Source of the DNA: Nitrospirota bacterium
GTDB taxonomy: Bacteria; Nitrospirota_A; Leptospirillia; Leptospirillales; Leptospirillaceae
Direction: 5' to 3'
Length of the DNA stretch: 11,016 bases
NCBI GenBank assembly: GCA_027335985.1
Contig: DAHWGX010000031.1
Span: forward strand, 1 to 11,016
Shown here: positions 1 to 7,504 of the stretch, piece by piece
How positions within the stretch are numbered: the first letter of the stretch is position 1
Layout: each line of letters opens with the position of its first letter
Program-made: the position numbers and the translations under genes
The notes under the pieces: generated by a model
Database searches by the model: none
What the model was told of the DNA's origin: nothing
The model's input: the letters and a program-made list of their open reading frames with translations, nothing else

Positions 1-498
1 GTTGAGACCGGATCCGGGGGCCGGACCAAATGGAACCGGATCCGGTTAGGAATCCCCAAGGAGCATGCCCTCGACGCGGCGTGCGTCGGGCAAGTGGATC
101 GCGTCACCGGCTGGAAAAGCCCGCTTCTGGCAATCAAGTCCACCGGCCGGGGATCCTGCCAGCGGACCCGGCTCGACGCTTTCGGATTCCCCAGGGGATA
201 TCTGACCCGGAAGAAGACTCACTTCGGATTTCAAACCGGAGATCTGGTCAAGGCGGTGGTCACAGCTGGCAAGAAAACCGGAACGCATGTCGGGCGCGCG
301 GCCGTCCGGACCTCCGGAAGCTTCAACATCCAGGGCCTCTCCGGAACGAGTCAGGGCGTATCGCACAAAATCTGTCGGCTTATTCAGAGGGGCGACGGGT
401 ATGGATATCTCCTTCACGAGATAGCAGAGAAAGGAGAGGCGGGAGCAGCGCTATCCCTCCCCGGCTTGAACGCCGGGGTTTTCCGCGCGATCGGATGA
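1..498 (+). CDS. iscB: IscB-family RNA-guided nuclease, C-terminal part (5' end outside window)
   Basis: Reading frame 1 is open from the first base to TGA at 496-498 (165 codons). It matches the C-terminal third of IscB proteins, the transposon-encoded ancestors of Cas9 that cut DNA guided by an omega RNA. Visible hallmarks, numbered from the window start: TKWNRIRLGIPK (about residues 10-20), then the RuvC-III motif HALDAACVG with His22 and Asp25, equivalent to HxxDA in Cas9. Next come IKSTGRGS, QRTRLDAFGFPRGYL and the C-terminal domain GFQTGDLVKAVV, VGRAAVRTSGSFNI, GVSHKICRLIQRGDGYGY. The bridge helix, RuvC-I/II, HNH and the omega RNA region would lie upstream and cannot be judged. A GTG at 94 opens the same frame but falls inside the RuvC-III region, so it is not the start. 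The surviving part has no stop or frameshift. Family assignment is from recognised motifs, not a search. Confidence 0.88.
   Translation, partial: VETGSGGRTKWNRIRLGIPKEHALDAACVGQVDRVTGWKSPLLAIKSTGRGSCQRTRLDAFGFPRGYLTRKKTHFGFQTGDLVKAVVTAGKKTGTHVGRAAVRTSGSFNIQGLSGTSQGVSHKICRLIQRGDGYGYLLHEIAEKGEAGAALSLPGLNAGVFRAIG
459..478 (+). repeat. Perfect GC hairpin overlapping the iscB 3' end; candidate right-end structure of the element
   Basis: CCCCGGC (459-465) and GCCGGGG (472-478) form a perfect 7-bp stem with a 6-base loop, followed by TTTT (479-482). It lies inside the last codons of iscB, encoding SLPGLNAGVF. IS200/IS605-type elements carry subterminal hairpins recognised by TnpA, often overlapping the end of the accessory gene, so this is probably the right-end hairpin. 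The T-run means it could also act as a weak terminator for iscB. The exact element boundary cannot be fixed from one copy. Confidence 0.55.
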
Positions 499-504
499 AT
501 ATGC

Positions 505-533
505 TTGTAACTTTTTTCACGACTCATTATCAT
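505..533 (+). promoter_or_regulatory. Candidate sigma70 promoter for the globin-kinase operon
   Basis: TTGTAA (505-510) and TATCAT (528-533) are separated by 17 bases in an AT-rich patch that contrasts with the GC-rich surroundings. Initiation near 540 would give a leader of about 40 bases before the GTG at 580. It lies just past the presumed right end of the iscB element. It is a fit to consensus only. Confidence 0.45.
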
Positions 534-579
534 GGAAATATATGGAGGATGCACGTTTCATTAATTGAGGGGATCTCTC

Positions 580-2262
580 GTGACAAGCATGGCGTCCCAC
601 TCCGAGAGGGCCCGGCGCATGGCGGACCGCCTCAACCTTTCCGAGGCCGCGATTCGAAAGCGCAAGCTTTTTCTCGGGATTTCCAGCGAAGAGGAAGCCG
701 CCCTTTCGCTGCTTCGCCCTTTCCTCCAGCAGAGAACTCCGGCCTTTGTGACACGTCTTCACGGACGGATCGGAGACTTTCCGGAAACCGCAAAAATCCT
801 GGAAAATGCCCCCTCCCAGAGTTGGCTCAGATCCCGGCATTCGGAGTATTTCGTAGAACTGGTCTCGGGCCCCTACGACATGGCCTATGTCACGAACCGG
901 CTGGCCGTAGGCATCGCCCACCAGGAGATCGGCCTGGAACCCGAGTGGGTCCAGTCCTCGTTCGGGCTCTTCCTCGAATGGGCGGGACAGATTCTCCGGG
1001 AGGATCCCGCATCGCCCCTCTCGTCTCATCCCGGACTGGGTGAGGCCCTCGCGAAAATCACCCTGTTCGATTCGGGGCTGGTCATGGATTCCTATTTCAT
1101 GGCCGAGCGCGAACGGATGGAGGTCCTCTCCAGGGTCTTCGAGACCAATGCCGAGGTCGTCTGGATCCTCGACGGCCAGGGAATCCTGCGTCATGCCAAC
1201 AGAACATCGGAAAAAGTGGTCGGTTGGCTTCCGGCGGATCTCGTGGGAAAGCCGGTCGAGGATTTTCTCGTCTCCGGGACAGATTCCCCCAACCCGTCGA
1301 GGGGAGATCTCGTTGCCACCGCTCTTCGGGAAGGGCACTGGGAAGGAGAGCTTCTGGTGGGACACCGGAACGGGTCCCGTTTTTCGGTCTGGGCGACAGT
1401 GAACCTGCTTGAGGACTCTCCCGATCGGGGCCTCATCCTCGAATTCCGGGACCGGACGGCGGAAAAACGGACCGAGCTCGAACTTCTCCAGAAGACGAAC
1501 GAGCTTCTGCGATCGAACCGGGACCTCGAGCAGTTCGCCTACGTGGCCTCCCATGACCTGCAGGAACCCCTCCGGATGGTGACCAGCTACACCCAGCTCC
1601 TGGCCCGGCGCTATCAGGGAAAGCTCTCCGGAGATGCAGACGACTTCATCCGGTTCGCTGTGGACGGGGCGGTCCGGATGCAGGCGCTCATCAATGCCCT
1701 TCTTTCCTATTCCCGGGTCGACACTCGCGGAAAACCTCTCATTGCAACGGAGACCTCCACGGCCTTGGACCAGGCATTGGACAATCTTCGTCTCGCAGTC
1801 CGGGAAAGCGGCGCCGTGATCGAGCGGGGAACTCTTCCCCGGGTCTACGGGGATCCTGTCCAGATCATGCAGCTCTTCCAGAATCTGGTGGGGAACGCGA
1901 TCAAGTTCCGCTCTTCGGGAGGTGTTCCGCGCATCGCGATCTCCGCAGAACGGGAGGGCGACTTCTGGAGGATCACGGTCGCCGACAACGGGATCGGCAT
2001 CGATCCCCGATATTTCGAAAGGATCTTCACGATTTTCCAGAGACTCCATACGAAGGAAGAATATCCGGGAACGGGGATCGGCCTGGCCCTCTGCAAACGC
2101 ATCGTCGAGCGCCATGGCGGGTCGATCGGAGTCCGGTCCGTCCCGGGAGAGGGATCCCTGTTCCATTTCACCCTTAAGGCCTTTTCCGGGGAGGCTGCCT
2201 CGATCGCCTCCGAGGGATCGGTCGACGATCATCCTCCAGCACAGAAAGGAATCGTATCGTGA
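580..2262 (+). CDS. Globin-coupled sensor histidine kinase (protoglobin-PAS-HisKA-HATPase)
   Basis: Cytoplasmic sensor kinase of 560 residues with no membrane segment. Residues about 20-180 fit the globin-coupled sensor fold: [12 protein letters not shown], a central [19 protein letters not shown], then [11 protein letters not shown]. His114 is the expected proximal haem ligand. A PAS-like domain follows (about 190-300: [20 protein letters not shown]). The HisKA helix has phospho-acceptor His325 in [13 protein letters not shown], the phytochrome-like subtype. The ATPase domain has the N box (Asn439 in [10 protein letters not shown]), DNGIGID (469-475) and GTGIGLALC (497-505), so it looks active. 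In this family haem binds O2, NO or CO, or senses redox state, and controls autophosphorylation. The GTG start at 580 is chosen because GAGGGG (567-572) is 7 bases upstream; TTG 565 and ATG 589 are alternatives. Its stop overlaps the next gene by 4 bases, so its partner is probably that receiver. Confidence 0.88.
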   Translation: MTSMASHSERARRMADRLNLSEAAIRKRKLFLGISSEEEAALSLLRPFLQQRTPAFVTRLHGRIGDFPETAKILENAPSQSWLRSRHSEYFVELVSGPYDMAYVTNRLAVGIAHQEIGLEPEWVQSSFGLFLEWAGQILREDPASPLSSHPGLGEALAKITLFDSGLVMDSYFMAERERMEVLSRVFETNAEVVWILDGQGILRHANRTSEKVVGWLPADLVGKPVEDFLVSGTDSPNPSRGDLVATALREGHWEGELLVGHRNGSRFSVWATVNLLEDSPDRGLILEFRDRTAEKRTELELLQKTNELLRSNRDLEQFAYVASHDLQEPLRMVTSYTQLLARRYQGKLSGDADDFIRFAVDGAVRMQALINALLSYSRVDTRGKPLIATETSTALDQALDNLRLAVRESGAVIERGTLPRVYGDPVQIMQLFQNLVGNAIKFRSSGGVPRIAISAEREGDFWRITVADNGIGIDPRYFERIFTIFQRLHTKEEYPGTGIGLALCKRIVERHGGSIGVRSVPGEGSLFHFTLKAFSGEAASIASEGSVDDHPPAQKGIVS

Positions 2263-2723
2263 CCCGAATCGAAGAGGTGGGGAGGCCGGTGGAGTTTCTT
2301 CTGGTCGAGGACAATCCCGGGGATGTCCGCCTGACCCAGGAGGCCCTCCGCGACAGCAAGGTGAGAAACAACCTGAATGTTCTCGGGGACGGGATCTCCG
2401 CCCTGGCCTTCCTGCGCAGGGAGCCTCCTTACGAGAGCGCGCCAAGGCCCGACATCATCCTGCTCGATCTCAACCTTCCAAAAATGGACGGACGGGAGGT
2501 TCTCTCGACGATCAAGGCCGATCCGCGTCTCAAGCGGATCCCTGTGGTCGTCATCACCTCCTCGGAGGCTGAGCAGGACATTCTCCGGACATACGACCTC
2601 CATGTGAACTGCTATGTGACAAAGCCGGTGGACCTCGACCAGTTCATCAAGGTGGTCCAGTCCATCGAAACATTCTGGCTGACGATCGTCCAGCTTCCTC
2701 CACCCAGCGAAGCGGAGTCCTGA
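2259..2723 (+). CDS. Stand-alone response regulator, Rcp1-type receiver domain
   Basis: Single receiver domain of 154 residues with no output domain. It has the acidic pocket in [13 protein letters not shown], phospho-acceptor Asp70 in [13 protein letters not shown], the Ser/Thr switch in [12 protein letters not shown] and Lys122 in VTKPVDL. The VEDNPGD start, the long alpha3-alpha4 region and the C-terminal [13 protein letters not shown] are typical of Rcp1-like regulators that pair with phytochrome-type kinases. The GTG start overlaps the upstream kinase stop as GTGA, with AAGGA (2246-2250) 8 bases before it, so the two are probably translationally coupled. Lacking an output domain, it probably acts as a phosphate shuttle or sink, or by protein contact. 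The receiver of the next gene is an obvious relay target; this is inference from gene order. Confidence 0.88.
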   Translation: MTRIEEVGRPVEFLLVEDNPGDVRLTQEALRDSKVRNNLNVLGDGISALAFLRREPPYESAPRPDIILLDLNLPKMDGREVLSTIKADPRLKRIPVVVITSSEAEQDILRTYDLHVNCYVTKPVDLDQFIKVVQSIETFWLTIVQLPPPSEAES

Positions 2724-2727
2724 TACC

Positions 2728-4851
2728 GTGATCGAACGCACCCTCAAGGTTCTTTTCATCGAGGACAATCCGGGCGACATTCTCCTGGTGGAGGAGATGC
2801 TGCATTCGACGGGAGAGCGCCGGATCGAGCTTCGTTCGACGAACCGCATCTCCACGGCGCGCGAGATGATGAAAAGCCGGGAGATCGACGCCCTCCTTCT
2901 CGACCTTGGCCTCCCGGACGTCAACGGACTCGAAACCCTGGAACGGATCCACAGAATCTTTCCGGATCTCCCCATCGTCGTCCTCTCCTCTCTCGAGGAC
3001 GAGGAGATGGCCGTCTCCGCCCTTCAGATCGGGGCTCAGGACTTCCTGGTCAAGGGAACCATCAACGGACATCTTCTGACCCGGGCCCTGTTCTACGCCA
3101 TCAAGAGGAAGGAGCTCGATTCCAGGCTTTTGTACCTGGCCATGCACGATTCCCTGACCGGGCTCTTCAACCGGAAGTTTTTTCACGATCAGCTGAACCG
3201 TTCCATCGCTCTTTCGACGAAGAACGACAGACGGTTTGCCGTCCTCCTCCTCGATCTCGCCAGTTTCCGGGGGGTGAACGACACCTTCGGCCACGCCGTC
3301 GGTGACCAGCTCCTGATAGACGTGGCACACCAGCTGCAGCAGGTGGTCCGGAAGTCCGATACGGTCGCCCGCATGGGCGGGGACGAGTTTGCAGTGATCC
3401 TCGAAGACCTTCCGGACGACGATCATGTAAAGGAGGTCGTTGGCAAGATACGCGCCGCCCTTTGCCGGATCCATTCCATCGATACCAACGAGATCGACCT
3501 CGACCTTGCGATCGGGATCAGCCGGTTCCCCTCGGACGGGATCGTTTCGGGAGAGCTCGTCCGGAAGGCCGGACGAGCCCTTAACCTCTCCCGGGAGTCG
3601 GGGGAGCCCTCCCTCCACTTTTACAGCCCCTCCATGGAGGAGAGTTTCAAGATCAAGAAAGAGCTCCGGTCCGAATTTTCCCGGGCGCTCAGAAATGGCG
3701 AGCTGACCCTCCATTACCAGCCCATCGTCAACATCCGGACCCACGCCCTGACGGGGGTCGAGGCTCTGGTTCGCTGGAACCATCCCGACCGGGGGTTGCT
3801 TTCTCCCGCCGCCTTCCTGCCGCAGATCATGGGAACGGAGTTGATCGTCTCGATGGGAGAATGGGTTCTGATAGAGTCCCTCTCCCGCCTCTCTGAATGG
3901 CTCGGGCAGGGGATCACCCTGTCGATGTGCGTCAACGTCGACCTCCTTCAGCTTCGCAAGGCTGATTTCGTCTCCCGGCTCTCGAAGATCCTGGGGGATC
4001 ATCCTTCGGTCCCGCACAGACTCCTGGAGCTCGAAATCATCGAGACCTCGACCGCGGAGAACGTCCCGAACCTTCCGGAAATCCTGTCCGACATTCATGC
4101 CATGGGAGTCCGCCTCGCCATCGATGATTTCGGGACGGGGTACTCCTCCCTGGCCTATCTGAAACATCTTCCGGTCGACACACTGAAGATCGACCAGGGA
4201 TTCGTTATCGGCATGAGAAACAACAGGGAAAATCTGGCGATCATCGAAAGCATCGTGAGCCTGGCCCGCATCTTCGGCCGAAGCGTGGTGGCCGAAGGAA
4301 TGGAGGAGATGGATTATGCTCCTCTCCTCATCAAGCTCGGATGCGACCATGCCCAGGGATATGCCATCGGGCGTCCCATGCCGCCGGAGCGCTTTCTCGA
4401 ATGGCGAAGGGAGTGGATGGCGAGCGACGGCTCCGAAAAGCTTCTTCCCCCCCCTCCCCAGAACGAGCTTTCGATCCTGTCGACCCAGGTCGAGCATTTT
4501 GCCTGGATCCAGCACATTCTTTCCCTGGCACAGAAAGCCTTTTCGAGCCCCCTGACCCCGGCAGAGGAAGCGGTCTTTTCCGATCCCCCGGCTCAGGAGT
4601 GGTATACGAGGGAAGGGCGCGCCGACTATGGGGACATTCCCGCATTCAGGGAGCTCGACCATCTCCACCGGGAGACGCAGGAGCTTTCCAGGGAGATGCT
4701 CAAGTCCATCCACGCCAGAAATCTGGAGGGAATGCGTTACGATTCCCAACGCTTGCTTCTTTCGAAGGACTCCCTCCTTGCCCTCTACGGAACCCTCCAG
4801 AAGGACGCCCTGTTCCGCTCCATTCTTGACAGGCAGGATCTTTCCCGATGA
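2728..4851 (+). CDS. REC-GGDEF-EAL cyclic-di-GMP protein with CZB-like C-terminal domain
   Basis: Bifunctional c-di-GMP enzyme of 707 residues. The receiver (1-125) has VLFIEDNPGD and Asp59 in LLLDLGLPD. The GGDEF domain (about 140-300) has SLTGLFNRKFF, the active-site loop GGDEF (217-221) and an intact inhibitory I-site RKSD (208-211). The usual DxDxFK is DLASFR, keeping the first, metal-binding Asp. The EAL domain (about 315-560) keeps EALVRW (345-350), LEIIETST, DDFGTGYSS (Asp466, Asp467), LKIDQGFV and QGYAIGRPMP, so it looks catalytically competent. A proline linker joins residues about 588-700, which resemble a CZB domain with ligands missing. The GTG start lies 4 bases after the previous stop with GGAG at 2714-2717. 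It probably makes or degrades c-di-GMP depending on phosphorylation from the upstream kinase. Which activity dominates cannot be read from sequence. Confidence 0.92.
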   Translation: MIERTLKVLFIEDNPGDILLVEEMLHSTGERRIELRSTNRISTAREMMKSREIDALLLDLGLPDVNGLETLERIHRIFPDLPIVVLSSLEDEEMAVSALQIGAQDFLVKGTINGHLLTRALFYAIKRKELDSRLLYLAMHDSLTGLFNRKFFHDQLNRSIALSTKNDRRFAVLLLDLASFRGVNDTFGHAVGDQLLIDVAHQLQQVVRKSDTVARMGGDEFAVILEDLPDDDHVKEVVGKIRAALCRIHSIDTNEIDLDLAIGISRFPSDGIVSGELVRKAGRALNLSRESGEPSLHFYSPSMEESFKIKKELRSEFSRALRNGELTLHYQPIVNIRTHALTGVEALVRWNHPDRGLLSPAAFLPQIMGTELIVSMGEWVLIESLSRLSEWLGQGITLSMCVNVDLLQLRKADFVSRLSKILGDHPSVPHRLLELEIIETSTAENVPNLPEILSDIHAMGVRLAIDDFGTGYSSLAYLKHLPVDTLKIDQGFVIGMRNNRENLAIIESIVSLARIFGRSVVAEGMEEMDYAPLLIKLGCDHAQGYAIGRPMPPERFLEWRREWMASDGSEKLLPPPPQNELSILSTQVEHFAWIQHILSLAQKAFSSPLTPAEEAVFSDPPAQEWYTREGRADYGDIPAFRELDHLHRETQELSREMLKSIHARNLEGMRYDSQRLLLSKDSLLALYGTLQKDALFRSILDRQDLSR

Positions 4852-4977
4852 TGAGGCCGATCCGGACCGGATGTTTTCAGGCTGTCCCGATAGGCCTTCC
4901 TCCCTTCTCCGCACCGGGAGCCATTCCAGGGGGAGTTTCTTGACGCTCCCTCTTCCGGGGGGGAAGAGCTTGTCCTC

Positions 4978-6459
4978 ATGAAAAATCCTCTGTCCGTCTT
5001 TTTTCTCACATCGGAGGTCATGCCCGTCGTCAAGACAGGCGGCTTGGCCGACGTTTCCTCAGCCCTCCCCCAAGCCCTGTCCGGAGAAGGGGGAGAGGGG
5101 ATCGACATCCGGATCGGAACGGTCGGGTTCCGGGGTGTCGAGCACCGGAAAGGATTCTCCCTCCTCAGAAGCTTCGTGGCCCGGACCCCTTCCGGCCCTT
5201 TGACGATCAGGATTTTTGAAGGGCGCCTCGCCAAGGGCGATGTTCCGGTCTACGCGCTGGATCCGGAAGGGATCTTCGACCGGCCCGGCCTCTACGGGGA
5301 GGGAGGGGTGGAGTACCACGACAATCTCGAGCGCTTCTCCCTCTGGAACCATGCCCTTCTCCACCTCCCGGCCGTTACCGGATTTACGCCGGAGATCCTG
5401 CATGCCAACGACTGGCAGTCGGCACTCTCCGTTCCGCTCCTGCCGCATGTGATCCGTCCCCGATGGCAGACCAAGCCAATCCGGACGATCCTCTCTATCC
5501 ACAACATGGCCTTCCAGGGGGTCTATCCCCTCGACCAGTGGCACTGGACCGGTCTTCCCCCCTCCTACAACAACTTCGACGGTCTCGAGTTTCATGGCCA
5601 CCTCTCGCTCCTCAAGGGGGGCATCCAGTTCGCCGACCGGATCACCACGGTCAGTCCGGGCTATCGTGAGGAGGTCCTGTCGGAGCCTGTGGGATGCGGA
5701 CTTTCGGGAGCCCTGCGCCACCGCCAGGACCGATTTGTCGGTCTCCTGAACGGCATCGACGAACAGGAGTGGAATCCATCGGCCGATCCTTTTCTGCCCG
5801 TTCATTACTCACTGGACGATCTGGAGGGAAAGGAGTTTCTGAAACAAAACATGAGGAAGGAATGGGGGTTCCGGTCCCCTTCGTCCACACCTCTTTTTGG
5901 TGTCGTCTCGAGGATGGCGCACCAGAAGGGGTTGGGACTTCTGGCCGAGACTCTCGGCCATCTGGGCGAGGCGGGAAATCTTCCGGGAGACTGGATCGTT
6001 CTGGGTTCGGGGGACCCCGAAATCGAAGCCCGGTGGAGAAGGCTCGGGGAGGCCTATCCGGACAGGATTCATCTTCGGATCGGCTTCGATGAAGTCCTGG
6101 CCCATTGCATCGTGGGCGCCTCCGATTTTCTGGTCGTTCCCTCGGTCTACGAACCCTGCGGCCTCACCCAGATGTACGCGATGCGGTATGGGACCCTCCC
6201 GGTAGTCAATCCGACCGGCGGGCTGAGGGACACGGTCGAGAACGGGAAGACAGGATTGTGGATGGAGGAGATGTCCGGAAAAGGACTTGAAGAAGCCCTC
6301 ATGACGGCCCGTACCCTTCGTCTCGAAGGGGCGGACATGGATTCCATGAGAAGACGGGCGATGGCGGTCGATTCGAGCTGGAAAAGCCGGGCCAGAGACT
6401 ATGCCCGTCTATACAGGGAGGTTCTGGAAGCCCCCCCCTGGCACAACCCTCTCGGTTAG
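4978..6459 (+). CDS. glgA: Glycogen synthase (ADP-glucose type, GT5)
   Basis: Transfers glucose from ADP-glucose to the non-reducing end of alpha-1,4-glucan; cytosolic. At 493 residues it is full length for bacterial GlgA. Motifs: KTGGLADV (19-26, nucleotide-sugar binding), HANDWQS (His142), SIHNMAFQG (His175), TTVSPGYREEV, LNGIDEQEWNP, SRMAHQKG and VPSVYEPCGLTQMYAMRYG with Glu392 as the expected catalytic-site glutamate, then TGGLRDTV. The ATG follows GGAAGAG (4962-4968) at a spacing of about 9 bases. The 126-base gap after the c-di-GMP gene holds no convincing promoter; it has TTGACG at 4940-4945 but no matching -10. Transcription from the signalling operon is therefore possible but unproven. 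No other glg gene is in the window. A run of eight C's (6431-6438) lies close to the stop. Confidence 0.96.
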   Translation: MKNPLSVFFLTSEVMPVVKTGGLADVSSALPQALSGEGGEGIDIRIGTVGFRGVEHRKGFSLLRSFVARTPSGPLTIRIFEGRLAKGDVPVYALDPEGIFDRPGLYGEGGVEYHDNLERFSLWNHALLHLPAVTGFTPEILHANDWQSALSVPLLPHVIRPRWQTKPIRTILSIHNMAFQGVYPLDQWHWTGLPPSYNNFDGLEFHGHLSLLKGGIQFADRITTVSPGYREEVLSEPVGCGLSGALRHRQDRFVGLLNGIDEQEWNPSADPFLPVHYSLDDLEGKEFLKQNMRKEWGFRSPSSTPLFGVVSRMAHQKGLGLLAETLGHLGEAGNLPGDWIVLGSGDPEIEARWRRLGEAYPDRIHLRIGFDEVLAHCIVGASDFLVVPSVYEPCGLTQMYAMRYGTLPVVNPTGGLRDTVENGKTGLWMEEMSGKGLEEALMTARTLRLEGADMDSMRRRAMAVDSSWKSRARDYARLYREVLEAPPWHNPLG

Positions 6460-6472
6460 AGCCTGGCGAAAA

Positions 6473-6486
6473 CGGGGATGGCCCCG
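6473..6486 (+). terminator. Weak hairpin between convergent genes; possible terminator
   Basis: CGGGG (6473-6477) and CCCCG (6482-6486) form a 5-bp stem with a 4-base loop in the 34-base gap between glgA and the convergent small gene. The tail is only moderately T-rich (ACTTTCCTATTTC), so termination would be weak. Low confidence. Confidence 0.25.
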
Positions 6487-6493
6487 GACTTTC

Positions 6494-6628
6494 CTATTTC
6501 GGATTGATCCGGTTTGCCGCGCGGATGGCCCGGATCATGGCCGCTCCACCCACCACGAAGGCCAGCAGCACGCCTCCTATCACAATATAGTCCATTGCAT
6601 TCCAGGTTCCTGTCGATGATGCACCCAT
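6494..6628 (-). CDS. Small single-span membrane protein, 44 residues, unknown function
   Basis: Minus-strand ORF from ATG (6626-6628) to TAG (6494-6496). It is short enough to be missed by length filters but has a perfect Shine-Dalgarno AAGGAG (6635-6640) 6 bases before the ATG. The protein begins MGASSTGTWNAMD. It has one hydrophobic helix, YIVIGGVLLAFVVGGAAMI, then a basic tail ending RAIRAANRINPK, which predicts an inner-membrane protein with the tail in the cytoplasm. It starts 32 bases after the end of the Crp/Fnr-type gene on the same strand, so the two may be co-transcribed, and it converges with glgA. The size and build recall small accessory subunits of respiratory oxidases or stress membrane peptides, but no specific family is recognised. 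The evidence for a real gene is the ribosome site plus the clean membrane-segment pattern. Confidence 0.65.
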   Translation of the reverse strand: MGASSTGTWNAMDYIVIGGVLLAFVVGGAAMIRAIRAANRINPK

Positions 6629-6660
6629 GATCGTCTCCTTGTCCCTTGAAATCGGGACCG

Positions 6661-7449
6661 TTAGGGAATTCGGCCTTCCTTCTTCAATCGTTCGATGTTC
6701 AGAATATAGATCCTGTTGCTCTCGATTCTGAGAATCCCGGCCTGGACGAAGGCTCCGAGGGAGCGGGAGACCGTCTCCCGGCTGACCCCCGAAAGGGAAG
6801 CGAGTTCCTGTCTGGTGAAGCGGTCGTGTATGAAGGGAGTCCCGTCCTCGATTCCTCCCTCCTTTTCGTAAAGCTCGAACAGAGTCCGCGACACTTTTTC
6901 GTAGGCATCCCCGTAGGCCATGTGCATGAGCTTTCCGTCGGTTTCCCTGAGACGGGCCGAAAGGGCGGACAGAAGCCGCAGGGTAATTTCCGGATAATCC
7001 CGGATCAGCCGCAGAAAGGGTTCCTTTTCGATGGCAACCACCCGCGTGGGCTCCAGTGCCGAGACATTGGCGGTTCTCGTTCCATTATCCCACAGGGAAA
7101 CTTCTCCGAAAAAGTCCGGAGGATAGACGACGGCCAGAATGATTTCGCGTCCCTCACGGTCCTCGATGGAGACCTTGACCGATCCGGAAAGGACGAGAAA
7201 GAGTTCTGAACCCAGGTCGTTGGCCTGGATGATCCGGTGGGAGGAGCGATAGGTCCGGATGCGGGAAAAGGAGCCGATCTGGTCGAGCAGCGGTTCGGGG
7301 AGCCCATGAAAAAGGGGAATGGCTTCCAGTGTGTTCCGGAGCGAGGGAGATTCCTGGTAATCACGAATGGTCAACGGAGAAGGCTCCCGATGAGGCAATT
7401 GGGGAAACGGAGGCGGATGACCGCGGTTCTGGGATGGGCAAGCATTCAT
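6661..7449 (-). CDS. Crp/Fnr-family transcriptional regulator
   Basis: Cytoplasmic DNA-binding regulator. Residues about 35-150 form the cyclic-nucleotide-binding-like sensor (AIPLFHGLPEPLLDQIG, ELFLVLSGSVKVS, YPPDFFGEVSLWDNG). A dimer helix follows, then a winged helix-turn-helix near the C-terminus: TRQELASLSGVSRETVSRSL, ending in GILRIESNRIYIL. The recognition helix SRETVSR (223-229) keeps the Arg, Glu and Arg that E. coli CRP uses to read TGTGA half-sites. The cysteine cluster that binds 4Fe-4S in FNR is absent, so it is Crp-like in mechanism, though the ligand is unknown. The start is uncertain: TTG at 7497 would give 278 residues but overlaps a perfect TATAAT, so ATG at 7449 (262 residues) is preferred although its Shine-Dalgarno is poorly spaced. 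A TTG further in is also possible. It is divergent from the transglycosylase gene. Confidence 0.87.
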   Translation of the reverse strand: MNACPSQNRGHPPPFPQLPHREPSPLTIRDYQESPSLRNTLEAIPLFHGLPEPLLDQIGSFSRIRTYRSSHRIIQANDLGSELFLVLSGSVKVSIEDREGREIILAVVYPPDFFGEVSLWDNGTRTANVSALEPTRVVAIEKEPFLRLIRDYPEITLRLLSALSARLRETDGKLMHMAYGDAYEKVSRTLFELYEKEGGIEDGTPFIHDRFTRQELASLSGVSRETVSRSLGAFVQAGILRIESNRIYILNIERLKKEGRIP

Positions 7450-7496
7450 TCCTCGGGGAAGTTGGGTCGATACGATGTCACGCGGACACTCTTCCA

Positions 7497-7504
7497 ATTA
7501 TAAT
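7497..7504 (-). promoter_or_regulatory. Palindromic TATAAT box, candidate -10 for the Crp/Fnr gene
   Basis: ATTATAAT at 7497-7504 is its own reverse complement, so it supplies a perfect TATAAT on either strand. On the minus strand initiation would fall near 7490, giving a leader of about 40 bases to the ATG at 7449. The best -35 at 17 bases is only TTTCGG-like, so the promoter may need an activator. Confidence 0.4.

Noticed and set aside
46..417. 123-codon minus-strand frame opposite iscB
   Set aside because: The plus frame shows IscB motifs throughout; the minus frame shows none.
30..1043. 337-codon plus-strand frame spanning the iscB tail and the kinase N-terminus
   Set aside because: It crosses two well-supported genes in another frame, is Arg/Pro/Gly-rich with no domain pattern, and is a GC-rich shadow frame.
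517..2445. 642-codon minus-strand frame opposite the histidine kinase
   Set aside because: Antisense shadow of a gene with intact kinase motifs; the composition is of low-complexity charged type and no domain is visible.
2647..4914. 755-codon minus-strand frame opposite the GGDEF-EAL gene
   Set aside because: Mirror frame produced by codon bias; the sense strand has all catalytic motifs in place.
6661..7449. Identification as oxygen-sensing FNR
   Set aside because: The N-terminal and central cysteine pattern needed for the 4Fe-4S cluster is absent.
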